Origin: JAXHNE01 sp038316995
GTDB taxonomy: Bacteria; Patescibacteriota; Saccharimonadia; Saccharimonadales; JAXHNE01
DNA: 10,400 nt
Direction of reading: 5' to 3'
Assembly (NCBI GenBank): GCA_038316995.1
Contig: JBBQAZ010000028.1
Coordinates: forward strand, 1-10,400
Shown here: piece by piece, positions 6,453 through 10,400 of the stretch
Numbering within the stretch: the stretch's first letter is position 1
Layout of the letters: each line of letters begins with the position of its first letter
Notes under the pieces: generated by a model
What the model was told of the DNA's origin: nothing
Seen by the model: only the letters and a program-made list of their open reading frames with translations
Database searches by the model: none
Made by a program: the position numbers and the translations under genes

Positions 6453-6707
6453 TTAGTTTTCCTCTCCTATATCCAAATCTGTATTGTTTTCTACGCTGTC
6501 AGGTGCAGCTTGAGTTTCTGATGGCTGATCGTCGACAAACTCATCATCATCGATTTTATTGGCTGCTCCTTCCTCTGAGGTTTGCGATGTTTCTGATGAA
6601 TCGATTATACCTGGCGGTGAATCATTCGAACGATCGAATAAAATATAACCACTAACGAACAGCATTACCGTAAGAGCGGCAATGACTAACTTTTCTAGTT
6701 TTGACAT
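6453..6707 (-). CDS. small single-pass membrane protein with acidic tail
   Basis: An 84-residue protein. Residues 6-24 form one membrane segment after a short basic start (M-S-K-L-E-K), and the rest is a low-complexity Asp/Glu/Ser/Thr-rich tail with no cysteines. The predicted orientation puts the acidic tail outside the cell. It ends one base before the CAP gene ATG, and its last codons contain the CAP ribosome site (AGGAGAGG), so the two are almost certainly co-translated. It may be an anchor or partner for the CAP protein, whose N-terminus is oppositely charged; that is inference. The ATG is preceded by AGGGAC inside a small GGGA-caa-TCCC hairpin. Confidence 0.75.
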   Translation of the reverse strand: MSKLEKLVIAALTVMLFVSGYILFDRSNDSPPGIIDSSETSQTSEEGAANKIDDDEFVDDQPSETQAAPDSVENNTDLDIGEEN

Positions 6708-6729
6708 GGGATTGTCCCTGTTTAATTAA

Positions 6730-6749
6730 TTATACTAATGAGTATAACA
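6730..6749 (-). promoter_or_regulatory. extended -10 promoter overlapped by a palindrome, 84-aa/CAP operon
   Basis: TG-T-TATACT on the minus strand (6741-6749) is an extended -10, with a second perfect TATAAT at 6729-6734. A perfect inverted repeat TTATACT-aatg-AGTATAA (6730-6747) covers the core, a placement expected of an operator, although palindromic -10 boxes can arise by chance in AT-rich DNA. Confidence 0.5.
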
Positions 6750-6761
6750 CTTATGTTCAAA

Positions 6762-6787
6762 TACATAGGCTGTGCAGACAGCTATGT
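6762..6787. repeat. inverted repeat upstream of the 84-aa/CAP promoter
   Basis: TACATAG-g-CTGT and ACAGCTATGTA pair over 11 bp with one bulged G and a 4-nt loop (GCAG). It sits just upstream of the extended -10, so it could bind a regulator or act as a second, weak hairpin after the 6825-6871 terminator. Confidence 0.45.
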
Positions 6788-6824
6788 AAACTGTTAATTT
6801 TAATAACAATCCGCAATATAAAAT

Positions 6825-6871
6825 TGCACAAAATAAAGACCCCGCACTTGGCGGGGTCTTTATTTTGTGCA
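6825..6871 (-). terminator. perfect 21-bp-arm hairpin terminator
   Basis: Two 21-base arms pair without a mismatch around the loop ACTTG: the core is GACCCCGC/GCGGGGTC, flanked by AT-rich extensions that give a T tract on both strands. It lies about 47 nt past the DUF5679 gene stop and insulates the 84-aa/CAP operon from it. Confidence 0.92.
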
Positions 6872-6917
6872 CTTAGTGGATATTAACCACTTTCTAAATT
6901 CTTACTTAAAAAGAAGT

Positions 6918-7109
6918 TTAGTATTCTTTTGTAGCGCCGTCTGCAATTGCTTTTTCAGCATTGTCTTTAGACATCATTGCACATACAGTTGTTCCGCATG
7001 CTTCGTGCTTTCCTTTAGCCATGAAACCACCTTTTGCTGTTTGATGAATTCCTGGTGCAGACAACTCAACACCTTTTTCCTTACACTTTACGCAATATCC
7101 TGTAGCCAT
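6918..7109 (-). CDS. DUF5679-like small zinc-ribbon protein
   Basis: A 63-residue protein starting M-A-T-G-Y-C-V-K-C-K, like the conserved start of DUF5679 proteins. Four cysteines (C6, C9, C38, C43) form a probable zinc site. The first pair is C-x2-C, but the second is C-G-T-T-V-C, a C-x4-C spacing in place of the usual C-P-x-C-G-T. After it comes a helical tail (48-57). The family's function is unknown; it is abundant in Patescibacteria. GGGAG lies 7 nt before ATG, a consensus promoter lies at 7149-7177, and a very strong terminator follows, so it is a well-insulated single-gene unit. Confidence 0.85.
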   Translation of the reverse strand: MATGYCVKCKEKGVELSAPGIHQTAKGGFMAKGKHEACGTTVCAMMSKDNAEKAIADGATKEY

Positions 7110-7148
7110 TTTAGCTCCCTCAAAATTGATTATTTTATAACTTGTTTT

Positions 7149-7177
7149 ATTATAAAGCCTTTTTAGTATATTCCCAA
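7149..7177 (-). promoter_or_regulatory. sigma70-like promoter of the DUF5679 gene
   Basis: The -35 is TTGGGA (7172-7177), the spacer exactly 17 nt, and the -10 a perfect TATAAT (7149-7154). The leader to the ATG is about 33 nt and includes the ribosome site. Confidence 0.7.
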
Positions 7178-7214
7178 CCTAAAGCTAAAAAAGCACAAAG
7201 TTTTAACTAGTAAA

Positions 7215-7862
7215 TCATAATGAAATAACTAGGTTACCTTCCATACCTAGCGCTCTATGATTGCCAACGCTACAGTAAAATTTATACGTTTTACCGGCTG
7301 CGCTTTGAGGTATTGTGAAGGTAATCGTATCGCTTTGACCGCCATTTATTATTTTAGTTCTCGCTCCGCTAATCTCATCTATCACCCAATCGTGCTTGCC
7401 ACCACTATTTGTCAATTTCAGTGTTACTTGGTCTCCTGGATTTACATTAATCGTATTTGTTGAATAGCCAAAACTGTACGAATTAACATTAAGTGATTTC
7501 TTGCTTACTGTAGATTCTGTCTGGCTACCTGAACTAGAAGGTGTTTGAGCTGCTGGCTCAGATGTATTGGTACTCGAATTTGGCGTATTTGTTGCTGTGC
7601 TTTCATCACTAGTTGAAGTTGCAGAATTGCCGCTACTTGGATCTGCCGGATCATCCATAGTTAAAACATTATGCTCATCGCTCGTGCCTTCATGTATTAT
7701 GACAACATTATCGATAATAAAATCTAGTCCAATGCCTAGGACACTGATATCTCTATCGCTATCTCTATTTTTTAGCAAACCATAAGCCGTAAAAATAACC
7801 ACAGCAACAACAAATGCTATGACTATGATTAGAGGAGCAAATCCTAACTTATTTTTCTTCAT
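7215..7862 (-). CDS. membrane-anchored cupredoxin (type 1 copper) protein
   Basis: A 215-residue protein. Residues 8-30 form one membrane segment after a basic start, about 72-120 is a Ser/Thr/Pro-rich linker typical of surface stalks, and about 122-215 is a plastocyanin-like cupredoxin domain. The type 1 copper ligands can all be placed: His157 in G-K-H-D-W, then Cys197, His202 and Met207 in C-S-V-G-N-H-R-A-L-G-M. This points to a mononuclear blue-copper site for electron transfer or copper binding outside the membrane. No partner oxidase or copper transporter is in the window. There is no clear ribosome site. A -10 box lies at 7886-7891. No convincing terminator is seen between its stop and the DUF5679 promoter. 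Confidence 0.9.
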   Translation of the reverse strand: MKKNKLGFAPLIIVIAFVVAVVIFTAYGLLKNRDSDRDISVLGIGLDFIIDNVVIIHEGTSDEHNVLTMDDPADPSSGNSATSTSDESTATNTPNSSTNTSEPAAQTPSSSGSQTESTVSKKSLNVNSYSFGYSTNTINVNPGDQVTLKLTNSGGKHDWVIDEISGARTKIINGGQSDTITFTIPQSAAGKTYKFYCSVGNHRALGMEGNLVISL

Positions 7863-7885
7863 GTATACGACGATTTCTTTTGATT

Positions 7886-7906
7886 ATTATATTCGTAATT
7901 ATTACG
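7886..7906 (-). promoter_or_regulatory. TATAAT box and adjoining palindrome, cupredoxin gene
   Basis: A perfect TATAAT (7886-7891) lies 23 nt before the ATG. Just upstream is the 13-bp palindrome CGTAAT-T-ATTACG (7894-7906), placed where a regulator could contact the promoter. No good -35 is visible. Confidence 0.45.
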
Positions 7907-8098
7907 CTTAAATAATACTACATTCAATACGTATTAATAAGTTACGTGTCACAAACGAAACTTAGTAATTAGTAATTCATGATGCTGGTTTCTTAATGCA
8001 AATGAAAAACTATATGATTTTGAACCGGAATGGTAAGGTAAACGGCCGTATTATTTATTTTAGATGATGCCGAGAGCTAGAGTCTGTTTCAGCCAAAA
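7907..8098. other. intergenic stretch with no convincing gene
   Basis: Short open frames exist on the plus strand (for example a 23-codon frame from ATG at 7996), but none has a ribosome site, promoter or recognisable family. I see nothing certain here; decayed coding sequence is possible. Confidence 0.4.
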
Positions 8099-8138
8099 CC
8101 AAATCAAAAACCCCACTTCCGTGGGGCTCTCGATTTGG
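8099..8138 (-). terminator. terminator of the AlkD-like gene, two-part hairpin
   Basis: The inner stem CCCCAC/GTGGGG has a TTCC loop and is followed on the minus strand by TTTTT. An outer stem CCAAATC/GATTTGG encloses it across an A-rich/CTCTC internal loop. It lies about 125 nt past the AlkD stop, beyond the plus-strand ORF of 8121-8249. Confidence 0.8.
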
Positions 8139-8249
8139 TGCCGGATAGCTGGCATATTTCTAACCAATACATCAGATGGTATGGATGTATATAAACTCAA
8201 CGAACTCGTAAATCAGTTTAATTTATCAAGAGACCTACTTGATGTTTAG
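8121..8249 (+). CDS. short ORF homologous to 9667-9786 (W-C family), copy 1
   Basis: A 42-codon frame from GTG (or longer from ATG at 8064) on the plus strand, converging tail-to-tail on the AlkD gene with 12 nt between stops. From the W-C-R-I motif to the end it aligns without gaps to the frame at 9667-9786: 16 of 35 residues are identical, including Y-K-L..L-V..F.L-S.D-L. Seven of the 16 shared residues use different codons, as expected under protein-level selection. No ribosome site or promoter is visible, and the candidate start lies in the hairpin of the opposite gene's terminator. It may be a real small protein, or the surviving 3' part of a lost gene. Function unknown. Confidence 0.45.
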   Translation: MGLSIWCRIAGIFLTNTSDGMDVYKLNELVNQFNLSRDLLDV

Positions 8250-8261
8250 CTTTAGTGCAGC

Positions 8262-8930
8262 TTAGCTGGATTTGATGTACTCTTTTTCTTCTATACTCAG
8301 TTTTTCAAGTCCATAAGACATTGCCCGTTTAGATAGTAGTCCTTTGTGTCCTTTTAAAAAATCTATGAGACGAGCTTTATCTTTCTTACCTGCTTCACGA
8401 ATCCAGCTACCAACAGCCAACTGTACATACTCATCAGTGTCATCTGCAAGGATATGTGCAATTTCAAATGTGTCATCTATATCGTTCTGTCTGATGAAGT
8501 AGTATGTTGCCACTATGGCTGTTCTGCGCTCCATTGGTTGCTTAGAAGAAGCTAAGTCATAGAGTGGTTTTCGTGATTTATCATATAGGTAGCCACCAAT
8601 AACGTATGGAGCAGCACGGTCAACTAAATCCCAAGTGTTGATAAACTCGTGTTTGTTGATATATAGGTCATATATTTTCTTTTTGGTATCATCATTAATT
8701 TTCTTGTCACGAGCTATAAAATCAAGGATACTTACTGCGCCGACTTTAGCCTCATGAATATCAGACGTGAGTAGTTTCTCAACTTCGTTAAGTGGCATAT
8801 TGATATATTTTTTTGCAAGCTTAAAAATATCGCCCATTTTTACACCTATTCGAGTGTTTGCTTTGGGGTTATAAAGAAAATCTATACCTGAAATTCTCTC
8901 AAGTTCTTCTAAAAAAGATTTTGCGTTCAT
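8262..8930 (-). CDS. AlkD-family DNA alkylation repair glycosylase
   Basis: A 222-residue all-helical protein of the HEAT-like AlkC/AlkD family. These enzymes excise N3- and N7-alkylated purines from DNA without flipping the base. The family signature N-T-W-D-L-V-D is present: Trp100 and Asp104 correspond to catalytic Trp109 and Asp113 of Bacillus cereus AlkD. The conserved arginine is supplied by E-R-R-T-A-I-V (R135/R136). The length is normal. There is no ribosome site. Instead TG-A-TAAAAT ends 6 nt before the ATG, predicting a leaderless mRNA starting at or next to the A of ATG. It is a single-gene unit with its own terminator at 8099-8138. Confidence 0.92.
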   Translation of the reverse strand: MNAKSFLEELERISGIDFLYNPKANTRIGVKMGDIFKLAKKYINMPLNEVEKLLTSDIHEAKVGAVSILDFIARDKKINDDTKKKIYDLYINKHEFINTWDLVDRAAPYVIGGYLYDKSRKPLYDLASSKQPMERRTAIVATYYFIRQNDIDDTFEIAHILADDTDEYVQLAVGSWIREAGKKDKARLIDFLKGHKGLLSKRAMSYGLEKLSIEEKEYIKSS

Positions 8931-8936
8931 AAAACC

Positions 8937-8945
8937 ATTTTATCA
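8937..8945 (-). promoter_or_regulatory. extended -10, leaderless start of the AlkD gene
   Basis: TTTGATAAAAT on the minus strand, then 6 nt (GGTTTT), then ATG. Two neighbouring genes have the same arrangement (9632-9640 and 10192-10200). Confidence 0.65.
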
Positions 8946-8982
8946 AAGAAGTTAGTTAGAGTCCTAGTTTGGGTAGAAGCAA

Positions 8983-9007
8983 AAAACGCCGATTTACTCG
9001 ACGTTTT
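8983..9007 (-). terminator. terminator of the HEAT-repeat gene
   Basis: AAAACG/CGTTTT and CGA/TCG stems are separated by one mismatch around a 5-nt loop. A run of six T follows on the minus strand. It lies about 90 nt past the gene stop. Confidence 0.75.
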
Positions 9008-9015
9008 CTTGAGGT

Positions 9016-9084
9016 CATGTTCTGCAATTTATTTGGTGCGCCTTAAGCTACGAAGTTAAAACATTACTTCTTAGAGAAATCTGA
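9016..9084 (+). other. possible degenerate third copy of the W-C short ORF
   Basis: In one plus-strand frame this reads F-I-W-C-A-L-S-Y-E-V-K-T-L-L-L-R-E-I then stop, ending 13 nt from the HEAT gene stop. Position, orientation, the [IL]-W-C motif and a following Y-x-[LV] agree with the copies at 8121 and 9667, but about 20 residues would be missing. Sequence alone does not prove homology. Confidence 0.25.
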
Positions 9085-9097
9085 TATGTAGTGTGAT

Positions 9098-9625
9098 TTA
9101 GTTCGCAATTGTTAACAGGAATTTATTTGCTTTTTTAACTACTGAGTTTGATGTATGATTTTGCTGTACTTGGAGCAAGGCAACTGTGTCGGCCGTGGGG
9201 ATAGAGCCGTCATTTGTAAATTGTACTAATGTTTTCATTGCATTTGCCGATACAATCCAATCTATTTCTTTTGTCGACAATAAATTCTTTAGCCAGTTTA
9301 TTGTATTTAGTTTTTGCTCATCACTAAGTTTGACCTGGCTGTATATTTGAGCCAAGTGCCATAGTATTGAAGGTTGGCTGCTCGAAGCTAACTCCGTTTG
9401 AAACCTGTCTATGTACGACGTGAGCCAATCAGGGTGCTGACGACAGACCTTTTCGATTGCGTCTATTGCGCGCATTCTTACCCAAGGGTCATTGTTAGAT
9501 AAGCAAGTATACAGTTCATTAAGTCGATTTTTGTCTTTTAGAATAATTTCTATAACTTCATTTGCCCTACCGAGCGAATTCGTTTTACCACCAACTATGA
9601 GTATTTCCGAAAATGTTTCTGCCAT
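9098..9625 (-). CDS. HEAT-repeat-like helical protein
   Basis: A 175-residue all-helical protein. One clear HEAT-type unit spans about residues 34-60: an amphipathic helix, then D-P-W-V-R-M-R-A-I-D-A-I-E-K-V, the classic second helix with its conserved Asp-x-x-Val-Arg. Less regular helical pairs cover about 70-105 and 118-170. No catalytic residues are apparent, so a scaffolding or adaptor role is likely. It could be a distant relative of the neighbouring AlkD-like protein, which is also built of HEAT-like repeats, but no enzyme motif is shared. TG-A-TATGAT lies 6 nt before ATG, predicting a leaderless mRNA, and the T run of the preceding terminator merges directly into that box. Confidence 0.75.
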   Translation of the reverse strand: MAETFSEILIVGGKTNSLGRANEVIEIILKDKNRLNELYTCLSNNDPWVRMRAIDAIEKVCRQHPDWLTSYIDRFQTELASSSQPSILWHLAQIYSQVKLSDEQKLNTINWLKNLLSTKEIDWIVSANAMKTLVQFTNDGSIPTADTVALLQVQQNHTSNSVVKKANKFLLTIAN

Positions 9626-9631
9626 AACTCA

Positions 9632-9640
9632 ATCATATCA
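9632..9640 (-). promoter_or_regulatory. extended -10, leaderless start of the HEAT-repeat gene
   Basis: TTTGATATGAT on the minus strand, 6 nt (TGAGTT), then ATG. The upstream T tract is shared with the terminator at 9640-9664, so the previous unit ends exactly where this one begins. Confidence 0.6.
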
Positions 9641-9664
9641 AAAAGAGACGGTTTTATCCGTCTC
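9640..9664 (-). terminator. terminator of the VOC-family gene
   Basis: A perfect 7-bp stem GAGACGG/CCGTCTC with a 6-nt loop is followed by TTTTT on the minus strand. It lies about 130 nt past the VOC gene stop, beyond the plus-strand ORF of 9667-9786. Confidence 0.8.
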
Positions 9665-9666
9665 CA

Positions 9667-9786
9667 ATGGTTCATCTGTGGTGCAAGATAGTTGACGCAT
9701 TTCAAACGGCGGCTATTGATACACAGAATGATTATAAGCTGAAACATCTTGTTGAAGTGTTTAAATTATCAGGCGATTTAATATAA
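9667..9786 (+). CDS. short ORF homologous to 8121-8249 (W-C family), copy 2
   Basis: A 39-codon ATG frame on the plus strand, converging on the VOC gene with 9 nt between stops. It starts M-V-H-L-W-C-K-I, carries D-Y-K-L-K-H-L-V near the middle and ends L-S-G-D-L-I. Alignment to the copy at 8121-8249 is gapless from the Trp, with 18 residues between W and Y in both. It starts 2 nt after the opposite gene's terminator stem and lies wholly inside the antisense 3' UTR of that gene. No ribosome site or promoter is visible. The C-terminal half is predicted helical and amphipathic. The function is unknown; it could be a gene fragment. Confidence 0.45.
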   Translation: MVHLWCKIVDAFQTAAIDTQNDYKLKHLVEVFKLSGDLI

Positions 9787-9795
9787 CAATTTAAT

Positions 9796-10185
9796 CTATT
9801 CTTGATGAAGGTTTATCAAGTTGCCACAACCATCCTTCAGTACAGCGTCAATACCGCCATAAGGTTGTTCAGTTGGAGTCATCGTAAACTCCACACCTTT
9901 ATTAGACAGTTCTTTGTACGACTGCTCAATATCTTCCACAGAAAATGTATTTGCAGGCTTTTCAGCATTATACTGTTTAATTTGAAACTCTTTTGAACCT
10001 GTTTCCGAGCTGACTTTATCAAGTAAAAGAGCTACTTCTGGATTATCTGGAGATACAATAGAAAGCCAACGTGACTCAGGACCATACGACTCATCCTGCT
10101 TTACTATAAAACCGAGTATATTTGTATAAAAATCTAGTGCTTTGTCTTGGTCATCTACATAAATTATTGCAAATTGTATTTTCAT
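9796..10185 (-). CDS. VOC-superfamily (glyoxalase/bleomycin resistance fold) protein
   Basis: A 129-residue protein with the paired beta-alpha-beta-beta-beta fold of the vicinal oxygen chelate superfamily. F-A-I-I-Y-V-D-D..A-L-D-F-Y-T-N-I-L-G-F opens the first module, and the second is V-E-D-I-E-Q-S-Y-K-E-L-S-N-K-G-V-E-F, ending D-G-C-G-N-L-I-N-L. The usual first metal-binding His near residue 5 is absent (Gln4/Phe5), so metal use is uncertain. The substrate cannot be told from sequence; members include glyoxalases, dioxygenases and drug-binding proteins. A perfect extended -10 (TG-A-TATAAT) ends 6 nt before ATG and there is no ribosome site, predicting a leaderless mRNA. Confidence 0.88.
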   Translation of the reverse strand: MKIQFAIIYVDDQDKALDFYTNILGFIVKQDESYGPESRWLSIVSPDNPEVALLLDKVSSETGSKEFQIKQYNAEKPANTFSVEDIEQSYKELSNKGVEFTMTPTEQPYGGIDAVLKDGCGNLINLHQE

Positions 10186-10191
10186 AAAGTT

Positions 10192-10200
10192 ATTATATCA
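10192..10200 (-). promoter_or_regulatory. extended -10, leaderless start of the VOC gene
   Basis: TTTGATATAAT on the minus strand is a perfect extended -10, followed by 6 nt (AACTTT) and ATG. Initiation 7 nt after the box would begin at the A of the start codon. Confidence 0.7.
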
Positions 10201-10264
10201 AAAATAGATAACCATAGTCATAAATGTTAGAAACTATACTGTTTGAAAAATGTTTGGGTCGTAT

Positions 10265-10341
10265 TGGTGCGGGTGAAGAGACTCTAACTCTCGGCCTCAT
10301 CCTTGGCAAGGATGCGCTCTAAACAACTGAGCTACACCCGC
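10265..10341 (-). tRNA. tRNA-Gly (anticodon GCC) with altered D-loop/T-loop contact, CCA encoded
   Basis: The cloverleaf is complete: acceptor GCGGGTG/CACCCGC, discriminator A and encoded CCA, D-stem GCTC/GAGC, anticodon arm CATCC-TTGCCAA-GGATG, T-stem GAGAG/CTCTT with one G-U pair. The T-loop is TTAGAGT, with A at the invariant C56, and the D-loop is AGTTGTTTA, with T where G19 is expected. The universal G19-C56 pair is thus replaced by a potential U19-A56 pair. Everything else is canonical, so the gene is probably functional. Confidence 0.95.
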
Positions 10342-10350
10342 ATATTTGTG

Positions 10351-10380
10351 ATTTTATTGTAAACGAGCATCTTTTGTCCA
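10351..10380 (-). promoter_or_regulatory. sigma70-like promoter of tRNA-Gly
   Basis: The -35 is TGGACA (10375-10380), the spacer 18 nt and the -10 TAAAAT (10351-10356), each one base from consensus. The -10 ends 9 nt before the mature tRNA 5' end. Confidence 0.65.
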
Positions 10381-10400
10381 TGCATCCTTGGCCTGGCAAG

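Noticed and set aside
7996..8067. A 23-codon plus-strand frame reading M-Q-M-K-N-Y-M-I-L-N
   Set aside because: No ribosome site, promoter, homologue in the window or recognisable family; too short to support.
8132..9684. GCACCA on the minus strand near each of the three right-hand terminators, suggesting tRNA-like 3' ends
   Set aside because: No complementary 5' acceptor arm or T-arm could be paired in any of the three places; the shared bases are explained by the Trp-Cys codons of the plus-strand ORFs.
8121..9786. attC-like integron recombination sites between the single-gene units
   Set aside because: No matched RYYYAAC/GTTRRRY core pair was found around the units; the hairpins look like ordinary terminators with T runs.
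10383..10400. Bases at the window end matching the tRNA-Gly anticodon arm (10298-10307)
   Set aside because: Ten matching bases with no tRNA context. The visible CTTG/CAAG arms may be half of a hairpin cut by the window edge.
1..10400. TGA recoded as glycine or tryptophan
   Set aside because: Genes end cleanly at TGA (for example the membrane protein at 1660) and none of the recognised families needs read-through.
1..10400. CRISPR array, insertion sequence or transposase
   Set aside because: No regularly spaced direct repeats, terminal inverted repeats with target duplications, or transposase motifs were seen.

Overview
The window most resembles a Patescibacteria/CPR genome, probably a Candidatus Saccharibacteria relative. 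This rests on gene content, not on a database search: a compact, moderately AT-rich layout, the lemA-htpX pair feeding into ligA, Lys-rich N-termini on membrane proteins, a membrane-anchored CAP-domain protein with DxDGxGxD repeats, and a DUF5679-like zinc-ribbon protein. TGA behaves as a stop throughout, so the Gly-recoded CPR lineages (Gracilibacteria, Absconditabacteria) are unlikely. All confidently identified genes are on the minus strand, so the story is told from high to low coordinates.

Region 1 (1-4130) is one tightly packed minus-strand operon: lemA, htpX, a polytopic membrane protein and ligA (cut by the window edge). The last three genes overlap by 1 and 4 nt. The LigA has intact nucleotidyltransferase motifs but no cysteine where its zinc finger should be.

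Region 2 (4140-4520) holds tRNA-Leu(UAA) and tRNA-Cys(GCA), a second partial copy of the tRNA-Leu 3' end, and a hairpin-rich stretch between the two copies. Region 3 (4530-5200) holds a 96-residue protein of unknown function, with a terminator-like hairpin in its leader, and a 58-residue AbrB/MazE-type DNA-binding protein that is easy to overlook.

Region 4 (5240-7865) is a surface and envelope block: a secreted CAP/SCP protein with C-terminal DxDGxGxD repeats, coupled to an 84-residue membrane-anchored acidic protein; a DUF5679-like protein; and a membrane-anchored cupredoxin with an intact type 1 copper site. Long hairpin terminators separate the units.

Region 5 (8060-10400) is the most unusual. 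Three single-gene units follow each other: an AlkD-type DNA glycosylase, a HEAT-repeat protein and a VOC/glyoxalase-fold protein. Each has an extended -10 box exactly 6 nt before its ATG, which predicts leaderless mRNAs. Each also has its own terminator. Between each stop codon and terminator lies a plus-strand ORF converging on the gene. Two of these ORFs are clearly homologous to each other (gapless, 16 of 35 residues identical, with synonymous codon changes), and the third is a weak match. A tRNA-Gly(GCC) closes the window. The tRNA-Gly and tRNA-Cys both depart from consensus at the D-loop/T-loop elbow, in the tRNA-Gly with what looks like a compensatory swap.
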